NCBI GenBank assembly: GCA_035079385.1
Contig: JAVHKY010000024.1
Span: forward strand, 1,984,001 to 2,048,000
DNA: 64,000 bases
Reading direction: 5' to 3'
DNA from: Aspidiotus rigidus
Taxonomy: Eukaryota; Arthropoda; Insecta; Hemiptera; Diaspididae
In this document: one piece after another, positions 37,801 to 49,800 of the stretch
Numbering within the stretch: position 1 is the first letter of the stretch
Layout of the letters: each line of letters opens with the position of its first letter
Program-made: the position numbers and the translations under genes
Notes under the pieces: model-generated
Databases searched by the model: none
What the model was told of the DNA's origin: nothing
The model's input: the letters and a program-made list of their open reading frames with translations, nothing else

Positions 37801-40800
37801 ATCCGGAAACCAAACTTGGCTAGACAATTGCTAAAAATGTTCCCGTTAGTCCATACCTACGTGAAATTCCACTAAGTCAATAACTCATCATAATCGATGA
37901 CGATAATTGTTATCTTTGTTTTTTTCTTCTTTAGATTTTACTGGCATCCCTCTCCGCTGTAGGAGGAGTAGCCGCTCTGTTCCTGCTTTTTGTTCCTGCC
38001 GGAAGAGTAACTATACCGTTTCCCGATCAGGTGGCGCTGTCGATGGAATGTGCGAATGATACAGGTACTTATATTCGCTTTCCTGTTTCAAAATTGACTT
38101 CTATATACTTTTTCCCATCGCTCGTGATTTAAACCATATCAACTCAAAGTCAACCTGAAATGACCGGTATTCGACTCAACATCGACCGCTCATTTTTAGC
38201 ATCGACTCATTGTGGTGGATTTTTTCAATAAAAAGGGAGGGAATTATTCGTTCAAGTTTGTTTTGGTTCTTTTGCCCTCCAATCGTTGTCTTCTGTTGTA
38301 AACTCGCAGTGAGAGGCTGAGGTACGGTAACCAGAGCGGAAAAATGTGCGGAAAGTCTCATTGTTACAGGCGATAGATGGAATGATACCGAAAAGCTCGT
38401 TTTCAATTGTGTACTCGAGGTGGGAGATTGGTAAAAGCCCCTAGTTTGATCGATGCGGACAAATGTGCGGAAATCTTTGTTGTCGCGGGCCACGGAGGGA
38501 ATGATACCGAGAAGCTCGTTTCCTGTTGTGGACTGACGGTGTGAAATAGGCCATGGCCTTGCGGCGACTCTTGTACCGTGCTCGACGAACAGGTTCTATA
38601 AACACATCACCCACGCATCCTGCGAGTCACTTTCTTTTTCTATTTCTCGTCTTTCTTCTCATGACAATTCTTCCCTCTCTTCACGCACGAAAACGCCAGC
38701 ACGAGTACAAGGGTTGTCGGGCAGTCCGATCTTCGTAGCCTTACTGGTACGTTAAAAATAAAACATCTTTTCACGCACGCACGCTTTATTTCTTTTTTGC
38801 GGCTAAAAGACTCCGCAGCCTCGTGTCTGATCAAAGCTTGCAAACGTGCGGAAATTCTCGTTGTGCATGGCAAGAATGTATGAATTCACTCAGAAGCTCG
38901 TCTTCTGCAACATACGTTATTGGAAGAAATCAGTTCCAGTCCCGGTCATGATCGAAGAGTGTAGAAGTGTTAGAACCCAAACATTTTAGTTGTGGTAGAC
39001 GCGAGGATGGATCGAGCAATGAAGACATCTAGATGAAATTGAAAGCTGCGACATGTTTTTCTTCTAGTGGTTGCTCAATACCCTCCGGCAAATCTTCCTT
39101 TGAATCCGCGCGGAGTTTTGTCTAAGGAATTCCTCAAAATGTTGGCCTCCTGCTGTCCAGATTGCGTTGTCCGGCAAAAACTGATCTATGAAGTCATAGG
39201 TGTTTGAATTGAGCTATAATATATGACAGCCAGCATAGAGATTCATAAAAATTTCGATTTTCAGGCCTTGAAAGGGACTTGGAAAATGTCGACTTTTGAG
39301 CCATAATATACATATAATAAAGGGGGAAGGGGAAGACTTGAAAACATTTTGACTCTTCAAGACTCCGAATTCAATTACCAAAACCAATACGACCTAATGA
39401 TAAAAGAATAAGACTAGTCCTGATGCCGCCAGTTTATCTGGAAGAAAGCGAATTTATTGTGATTACGGGAATGAATTTCCCGACGTCATTCTCTATGAAA
39501 GAAAAAAAAAAAACGAAGATATACTGTCCCACCGCACCGCACCGTGATCTGGTCTAAGGGTCAAGTGGATTTCTTGCCACAAATTGACAACGGAAGAGGA
39601 ACCTTTGTAAATTCAGATTTTGACCTTTCGCACAATGAAAATTTCCGTTACTTTACCCGCTTTAATCAAGCACAAGGCCGTAGCTACTTTCACACCGCAA
39701 GTCCACAACAGGAGATGAGTGTGTCGGTAATATTTCTTCCAACGCCTGAAATAAAGAGAGTTTTCGCGCATTTGCCCGCTCCGATTAAAAACCGGGCCTC
39801 AGCCAATCCATCACCGTGAGCTATCAACCTATAAAAACGATTCAACCATCATAACTAATTAAGATTCTCAATGATCCTCCTTGTATAATTAGACTACGTA
39901 TTCTATCTGCGAGTAGCGAAGTCACCACACCGACAGAACACTGCAGTGGGGTGCCTTTACATTATCTCCACATCAACGTCGATTTGAAGTTGACAGACAA
40001 ATGTTCTCAGAAAACTAAAAATCAATTAATTTTAAGAAGCACCAGGCGGGAGGAAGTTGTTCTTTCACGTTTGAGTATTGGCCATACCAGATTAACCCAT
40101 GCTTTCCTTGTGACTCTAATCTCCTATCACCCCCATCATGCTCTTTATGTAAAGAAGAACTTCTACTAGTAAAACATTCGTCACCTGTCCAAATCTAGCC
40201 CTTCTCCGGTCTTCCCTTAATATCCCATCCTCCTACATGGAGGCACTAAAAATTAACTCAGACATGATATCCCTCTCCCTCCAATACATTCAAAACGCCT
40301 ACTTTTTTTCAGTCGTATAAAAAAAATCTGATACAATAGCCAAAATTTTCCTTTTAAATTATATTAAACCATGATAAGAATAACAATAGCCCCTTTTTTA
40401 CTTTCTTTTAAATTCAAACATTAGTAATTAAATCCATAATCTTGGAAAATTCGAGCAAATAGACCTTTTTGCAGCTAAAAGCTCGTTAAATGAAATAGAA
40501 AAAAAAAATTATCAATTATTAATATATTATTTATATTAATTAAATTATTATTTTAAATTTTTTATTTATTAGGTAAGTAGTGCAAAAATCTATATTATGT
40601 GTACAAGTTGGTTTCATTTTGGGTTGTTACTCAATATTCTTATCATATTATGATATTTTATTAATTTTAATATTTTATATTGTAGTCTTGAAATAATTAA
40701 AAAAACAATTCCTATGAACTGAGTTTTCTAGGTTGAACATTGATTAATAATACATCTGCAATATATTCCATCGAGCCTAATGGCTTCCATAAGAAACACA

Positions 40801-43800
40801 TGCGGAGCAAAGATCATCATGTTAATGATTGAAAACGAGAAATATGAAAATTTGATTTTGAAATACTTATGATTTTAAAAATTGAAATTATTATCGTTTC
40901 CTTCTTTAAATATTCAATATTTTTTTTCATCAGTGACATGATGATTTTTGCTCCGTATATATTTCTTATGGGAGCCATTATGTTTAGAGAAAATATTTTC
41001 GGTACTTTTACAAACAGCAAGTGAGATGTATCGATCTATGTTCAACATCGAAAATTCGATCCATTTATAATACTTTACAAATATGTGGGACAACATAATA
41101 AGAATCATTAAGATTAATATCAATAATTGATTTAGATAAAATATGCATGATAGTTGGTGTTTTATTTTTTCATTCGGTATTATTAGATTTAATTATAAAA
41201 ATGAATATAATTAGTTCTTATTGATATTGATAAATTATTTCCAAATAAAAAAAAACATTATGTATCTATAAATTTTATTAATATTAATAAAAAATGAAAT
41301 TTTAAGAATACCGGTATTTATATATTTATTTTTGTACATTTTTTCCATAGGTTTATATCTTTATTACTATTCATAATTAGTAGATTATTGTGTGTGTTAA
41401 GTAACATAAATAATCAAATCCTTTAAATTTAAATACTAATATTGATGGAATTAATTCAAATCCTTTATAATTATTTTATTTTTAAAGATTATATTAATCT
41501 TAGAGATTTGATTCCTCACATTACGGCGCATAACTAATGAAAAATTTTTTCATTTACTTTATTAAAATTGAAAAAAAAAATAAAGCAAACTACGGTTGAG
41601 TAAGAATTTGATTGCTTTATTTTTATTTTCAATTTTAATAAAGTAAATGCAGATTGATAAATAGTAATGTTATTAATATTTTAATAAATTCCTTTCATAA
41701 TTAATATAATTTTATCATGAAAAATAAATAATCCAGATAATTTTAGTCAAAAATAATAATTTTGTATTTAAAACTCCGAATCATATTGAACCAGAATGAT
41801 ATTTTTTATTTTAACAGGAAAACTGTTTTATCGTTTTATCCTTTTTTTTTCTGAAAAAAACATCCGCCGACTGGCAAAGACCAGAGCTTGAGAATTTTCT
41901 CAGTCCCCCTCCTATCATATATAGCGGGGGCGGGGGCTGTGACGTCACAATCTGATGACGTCATAGATCAGTGTTTTTTTCAAGTCCCCCGCCTATTATA
42001 TGGACCCTATTAAGCCGAACCCAACCAAGCGACATGACAACAATCTAGAGAAATGTTCCTCTACTAAAAGCGAAGATTCTCCTTTTTGCCAGATCGTTAT
42101 CATGTCGCTTGGTTGGGTTTGGCTAAAGAGGGTTCATATATGGCTAGGAGGCGAGGAATGTGACGTCACAGTCTACATTTTATTCACTTTTACGTTCAAT
42201 ATTGCTAGACAATGCAGCAGAGCAGTTGATTTCAGGTTGATAAAAAACTCTGAGAAGACAACTTTTGAAATCGACTTCAGCTCGACGTCAATCAGGGCCG
42301 GAGGTCGAGAAACAGACAATATAAGAAAACTAAAAATCGACTGGTAATCGACGCAAAAGAGCGGTCGTTTTAACGGGGAACCTGTTCCATCAGGGGGGAG
42401 GTGGGAAGTTCGGGAAAATCGTCCGCCGTCCAGCCGGCCGGCAAAGTTCGGAGCTCAAAAATTATTCAAGTCCTCCACCTATTATATATCTCGGAGTTCG
42501 GAATTTTTCTAAAAAATTTGGCGAAGTTGACTTGAAATCGACGTCGATTTGAAGTCGACCAGCTTACATTACCGGGAGACACAAATCAATTTTAAATCGA
42601 CACAGCAGAGCAGTCGATTTCATGTCGATAAAACTTCGGAGAAGTCGACTCGAAATTGACGGGGCGAATAAGTGGAAATGTACTCGTTATTTGTCGACTT
42701 CTTATCGGCCTGATATTGATGTCGATGTGAGGTCGTTTTAAACAAGACTGGACTTCGAATTTTTCTGTACTGTGTTGCTCTTCTGTCTTCCATACCTACT
42801 CAAGTATTTTAATTCTACTTTCAGGAGGTTCGTTCAATTTCACGGTGGCCGAGGGAGAACAGTGTCTCCGGAAGTGGTCGACCGATACGTTCGATTCTTC
42901 CGTGACAAATGTGCCTTTAGACTACAAAAACATCAACATCACTTTGGAATCTTGCGGTTTGATCTGTTCGCTGGACAGAAAACAAGTGAGTGTAACTCGC
43001 AAACGAACTTTTTCTTCATCGTGTCAAAATTGAGATATCTACGTTGTATCGAAATTTCTTTCCCCCATCTTTTGTTTAAGCAAGTAGCGTCGTTAAACAG
43101 CATCAATCGTACCAAACATTATTCGATAATAGTACACGACATCAATCACCATCCGACTCATCAGCACGATTATAATGTCACCGCGAAGGACTTCGCTTTA
43201 CCCGGAGCCCCGACAGTCGTTACCAAAGACGTGCGCGTTTATCGGTCGCAGAAAAAATCGAAGAATTTTCGCACCTCAGTGCAGGCGTTCACCTCCGACC
43301 AGTTTTTCTTTCCCGCGCCCGGACTCTTCAATTTTACTTGCAACATTCAAAATAACTTGGAGGAGGTTTATAATTGTTCGATTAAGAAGTTCGAAGAAGG
43401 AACTGTGGGTAACTTTCCCTACAGGAGATTCACCTTTACCAACATCAGTCCGACCTCCAGCCCGAGTAATGCGGACGAAATAGTGGCGTTTTCGCACGGC
43501 AGTTCGATGCACGATGTCGACGTCAATCGACCGAACAAAATAAATACCAACTGCTATCAAGAGGTATCGTATATCGTTCTCTATTTGATAATTTTTAGAA
43601 GAATGTTCGCTCGTAATCAACAAGTTCTTTTTTTGAATCCACAGAAGTGGAATACTTCGGTGCGAGTGCACCTCGATGATGAAAAAGGTCGTTACAAGAA
43701 ACCTAGTGACTTGCAATTGGAGTTCAAGGAATGCAAACCTCGCTGCATAATGAAGACGACGAGGAAGTACCTGTGTAAAAATCGATCTATTACCAAAGAA

Positions 43801-46800
43801 TTCGACGCAAAATTCACATTCTGGATGTATTTGATCGTTAGGGTGTTGATCGGAGTCATTAGTGGAACTGCTTTCGCCATGTTTGAAGGTGAGATAATTT
43901 TGCGAGAATGAAAATGGGAAGGAAAGAGGAGCTGATTATGAACGAGTGTCCGTTTCATAACGCATTTGAACAGATTAGTTTACTTTGTCCGAGTAAATGT
44001 AAATGATATGAAAAATCCGTACTCGCAAGTCGCCCAAGGGGTTTTTCCTCGTGGCAGAATTAAATGGACCCATGAATGAAGAAATTTTCATTTTGGAATT
44101 AATTATTTTCGACTATAACGCGAGGTCAACTATTGTTTTCGTATTCTCGTCAGGAAGGGTGGTTTGAAAAAGACCGAAGAATTGGAGCTTGTTTAACGGG
44201 TAGGAGCTTGTTGTAAGATATAGAGGATCAGAAATCATGCCAGGAGGAAAGGATGAGAATTTGAGAACATTCGAGAGGGAGGCGGAGGATCAGGTGTGAT
44301 GTTTTGTGACAAGGTTGGACTGCGTCATATTCCTTGAGGTCGATTTGTCTCGGTATTCATTGAGAAGAAATGGAGGGTGAGGAAGAACTTCAAGAATGTT
44401 CAGGAATGAGATTCATTGCAAGATAGGATTGGTAGAGAGAGGATTTTGGAGAGGAAGCGGGGTTGAGAGAAAATCAGACAGTATAGCGAATTTGAGGGAA
44501 GGAGAGACACGAATGAGAATAGAAAGGCCGATTGATATAGCGGTAAGTTTGACCGGTGTTTCCCATAGAGAAGTATGAAATGTTACCCTGAATGAAGACT
44601 GCGCATCGGTTCTACGTCCCGATTTGGACCCGTCGTGTGGCCACGAAGATGGAAGGGAAATTCTGAAAAAACGTTTCTGTTCCTATCATGAAGCTAGCTT
44701 AGGGTTCGGGAGTAACCGAAGGGGAGTTCTCGAAAAACTAGGAAGTAGGGGCCTAAGTTTGAGATGAGTGCCTTGATAGGATTGAAGCGATAGAAAAGGT
44801 GATTACGTAGGCTGTGAGCATTTGAAAAGATGAGAATGCATATTTCTCAGCAAACGGTATAATTATATAGACTTCCACGAGAATATCACGGGAACGTCTC
44901 GATCACTCTTCAGTACTTCAACAAGAAGAATAAGTTGAGAGTAAAAAGTTGATATTCACAGTCTCCAAGATCTCCTGTATTTTTATTTCAAGTTCCTTCA
45001 TTCTTTTTTTCGAGTATGAATGAATGATTAAAATGTTCTTGTGGCATTCCTATGCTAATCATGAAGCTGTTTGAAGCTGATGAACTGCTTTTCGGGCACT
45101 TTTGCCTACATTTATCATAGTAAAATCGATCTATTGCCTTGAATAGAGAGGGAAGGTGGAAGAAATTGGATATAACGATGTCCAAGGGGATGAAAATTTC
45201 AAACGTTCAATCCAATATAATTATGTTTAAAAATCGGTAGAAATTGTGCTTTTCCCATATTAGCCGGGACTCGCTAATTTGATCCTTATAAACGGTAAAT
45301 TGCTAAAAGCGGTGTGGTTATTCGCGATTTCTACGTAATAAAAATTTTCTATTTTCGATGCTTCGATTATCTCTAAAAGTACTATGAATAAATTAAATTC
45401 ACAAAAAATTATCGATATTAGATTTTGTTTTTCCATGATCTTTTTTTTCCCCCTTCTCAATTACCTTTTTTTTTTTTTTGCAAGGACGAATATCATTCAT
45501 AGTTTTAAAATATCACGTCATCGTCCTCTTTTCGTAATGTTGGTTTGTTGTTCAATGTATTACTTAGGTTCTCGCGCGAAAAAAAAAAAAAAAAAAAAAA
45601 TTGAAAAACAATTATTTCATTTTATCCGAACTCATAATGGTTGTTGTAATTAATCATATTTAAATTTTTCCAATAACATTCGATAATTAAAACAGCAAAT
45701 TATGACATGAATTAATTAAATATGATAGGTAATGCTTATGATATTATTATTTTGATTTAGTAGCTGAACTCGATGATGAAATACAAAGAAGATCTGAATA
45801 CGGTAGTCAAAGCTTGAAAAATCTGCCCGAATATTATGTGATCTGAAATCATTTTTGTTCTTTAATTATTCAAATCCCCAAATGTCTTTTCTTTTTTTTC
45901 TAATTACAATTTACAATTCTCTGTAGAAGGCGTTATATTTATTACTTACTTATATAATATGAAAAAAAGAAAAGAAATAATCTCTGTCCGAACGATCCAT
46001 TCTGCTCAATTTTTCTGTAGATTCACTTTTTTTGAATAATAATTTTATAATATCGTTTGAGATTGTTCTATATTTCTAGTTCAACCAAGCATATATGAAA
46101 TTTAGGAATTTAAATATGAAAGGTCGAAGAAGATGGAATTTTTTTGAAAAACGCGATCACAAGATTTTAAATCAGAGTTGAGGAAAAATCGATTATTGAG
46201 TAGTTGAGACTAAACAAAAATAATGAAGTCTGAATTGAAAAAAAAAAAAAAACAATTATAGCGTTAACCTCGGTGATTCTTGAAACCTGCTAAAGAAGAA
46301 AATAAGTCTGTATGTTTATGATGGTACTTGATGAGAAAAGAAAAAGAATAAATTTAAAAACGTATGCATCAATTAGAATCATATTTTAATATGGTGCAAC
46401 TTGTCAGTTCGCTTCCAGACAAAGTACCTATGCAGAAATTATTCAATCTATTATTTCTCACGGATGCATTCTACTTAAAATTATTTTTTAAGGATATTTC
46501 GTGCTCTCGATGGAAGTGAAATGAAAAATTCGTCTTAGATAAGTACCTATTTTTGTTTTCTGATTTGCTATTTTTTATTAAGGTGCTGTAATTGCCATTT
46601 TAAGAGAACATAACGCGGATTACGGATTGCAACATATCTACGCCTCGATCGGAGGAATGATCAGTTCACCTTTATCTGGATTTCTTATAGATTATTACAG
46701 CAAAGGAAAAGGATATACCGATTTTAGGTGAGCTAGATACGAGAATATAATAAAAAGATGTACCATAGCCTATATCAAGTTTTATTATTCTTCTTTGTTT

Positions 46801-49800
46801 ACAGACCCGCGTTCTACTTTTACGCTGTGCTGAAAGTAATTAGTGCTGTACTTATGTTGACCATGAATTTAGAATTTAAAGCTCCGGCCAAAAATGTTGT
46901 AAAAGATGTTGTGACTGTGTTGAAAAGGGTGGAAATTGTCGCACTTTTTTTCACGTGTTTCATACTCGGTAAGCTCAAACTGCTGGAAGTAGTTTTATTC
47001 TTGAGATTCTATTTTATTTCATTTTAACGAACTCTAGCTACACCTAGAGCTATTAGCATGTTCGGCGTTACAATTTAATTATGAAATATTGTAAGTAGGT
47101 ATGATATTGTATTTAAGTTTACAAAAGAGTGGAAATTAACTATGGGGTAGATTAAATGTGAATATAGAACAGTGTTTGAGAGTTGAATAAGTGACTGAGA
47201 GAGCGAGTGACGCTCGTTTGGCCAATTCTTAATCGGGTAAGGATAGTGTCTAATAAGGTAAGAACGGGCTTACTAGCTAAATTATATACGGGGCTCCGCT
47301 CTGTAGTCTAATTTAGAGTAAATTAGGCTTTTGTAAAGTTGTAAAAGCAGTTTCCTGTTGCATCCCTTAGACGGGTTCGATAAATAGGTACCTAAGAATA
47401 TTCAGAGCCATAGTGCATTTAGCTTTCAGGATTTTAATGTGGAGGGTCCAGGTAAGTTTTTGATTAAAATGGAGGCCAAGAAGTTTTCCAAAATTGCGAA
47501 AAGAAATTTGAAATTTTTGTAAAAAAAAAAAAAGGAGCGATGGGATTTCTTTTTTTTTAATAAATCACAAAAATCGAGCAAATAGCCCTCAGTGATGCTC
47601 AAATGCTCGTAAAATAAATAAAAAGAAAAGAAAAAGGGAAAAAAAAAAAGGTTTTGGAAGAAGAAAATCTGAAACTGAGATATTATAAATTGTCGGCAAA
47701 AAGGCGTTCAGTAAAAGGGGGGGGGGGGCGACGCATTTTTCAGAATCAGGGTTTAATAATAAAAACCATTTTAAAATTAATTTTTTTTTATGAATTTTAC
47801 TTACAATTACTTTTTTTAAATTTCATATTGAATCGATAAATATTTTTCCAATAATAATAATTATAAAGATGATAATATTTATTATTATTTTTTTCGTATT
47901 TATATGTGATGCGCTCTGCGATATTGGGTATTAAGTCGGAAAAATGAGTCGACTTGGAAATGGTCTTAAAATGTTCCTCTGAGTCAGAAAAACATTTTAA
48001 GACCATTTCCAAGTCGACTCACTTTTCCGACTTAATACCCAATATCGCAGAGCGCATCACATATTTATTACTGTAATAATTGATTTAGAAAAGATGAAAT
48101 TGATTGATTAATATAAAGAAAAAAAAACTATTTGCAATAAACTATTTAAATTAATGAAATCAATCTTTAAAAAAAAATTATATTTTCAATATGAAATTAA
48201 AATAAGGTCTTAATTTTTTCAAAATAATATCATTATAACTTTTTTAAATAAAATAAAAACTCAATTCAAAAAAATAAAATTGGCATAAAATAAAAATCCA
48301 AAAAATGGTTATAATCATTATTTAGTAATCTAAATTAGAATAATAATTGAAAATTTTAAATTATGAAATATGAATAAATTAACATGAATTAAATTTAAAA
48401 TTATTAAATGAAAGCTTATCATTAACATTTCTAATTAAAACAATAATTAGAAATATCAATTAATTTAAAAATTAATGAAAAATAATTTTTAAAAAATTAA
48501 TTTGAATAGGTAACGAACTAATATAAAATAAAATAGAACGAATTAATTAAATTTAATTTTATTAATAATGAATTGATGAAAAATAATAACATAATAATAA
48601 ATTTGATGTTTAAATTAAAAATTGAAAAATTAATATATAAATTCCTAAAAATTGATACAAATATTTTTATCTGATAATAATTCTAAAAAAAAGTCATTAG
48701 TCTTAATTAAATAAAATGTATCAAAAAATATATCTTCACAAATGAATATTCTAAAATATATTACACTTGAACAAATTAAAATACTTACCCTTATTATCAA
48801 ATGAGAAAAGAAGGACACTGAATGCTTCATCTAGTGGGACCACGTTTTGAACTGGAAGAGGGGGGAGGTCGTATTTTGAATTTTCACCGTGAGAGTTTTG
48901 TCGTGAGGGAACTTTGTAATATGTTTGGGATGTCGCCTCGTAGACCGATATTGTAAAGTTTGGTGAAAATTAGGTGCCTCCAGACCCAAGGGAAGGCCTC
49001 TTGAAGGTCGAAAAAGATGGAGTATGGGCAAGATTTGTTGATAGGGATGAATTGTTAATTTGTGATTTGAGGTCAATTAGAGCTTGGGTGGTGTTGCGGC
49101 CTTTTCTAAAGCTGAGTCGAAAAGGAGAGAGGAGGTTGTTTGATTCCAAGAACCAGAGCAGTCTTCTGTTGAGTATTTTTTGGAATAATTTACCAAGAAC
49201 GCTGGATAGGGCCATGGGGCGATATGAATTAGGGAGGGGTTTTAAAATGGGGAGAATGATGACGGTTCTTCAGGAGAGGGGGTAGGAGTTGTTGGTGAAG
49301 ATGAAATTGAACAGAGAGAAGAGATAAGAGAGAGTGTTGGGACAGGTTCTTGATTGTAGCGGCTTTTCTAAGGTTTGTGGTGATAGTTGTCGTGAGTTCT
49401 TCTTCAGAAATGGGGTAGTTATATGGGACTTGGTCCCTTGAAGGGGGGTCGAAGGATATATGTGAATTTCCTTGTTGTAATTTGTAAGAAAGTCATCTGT
49501 TTCGTTTGAAAAAGCTGAAAATATTTTTCCTCCGCTAATTTACAGGTACCGCTTGGGGCTATATAGAAAGTTTCCTCTTTTGGGTGTTGCAAGATCTAGG
49601 AGCTACGCGATCTCTGATGGGTATCACGATTACAATCGGTGGTATTGCTGGAATTCCATTGTTGGTCATGTCCGGTCCAATAATCGAACATATAGGACAC
49701 GCGAACGTTTTATTTATCGGATTCATCTTTTATGCAATACGTCTCGTCGGTAAGTGTTAGCAAGGAGGTAGGAATCGTTTTTTGCCTGTTGTGATGTTGA

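Noticed and set aside
42772..43911. A single 379-codon ORF as an intronless gene
   Set aside because: Clear acceptor/donor pairs at 42825, 42985/43081, 43563/43645 and 43888 and continuity with other exons show it is three exons read through two short in-frame introns.
45384..45653. 89-codon frame with Phe and Lys runs
   Set aside because: Encoded by poly-T and poly-A inside an intron.
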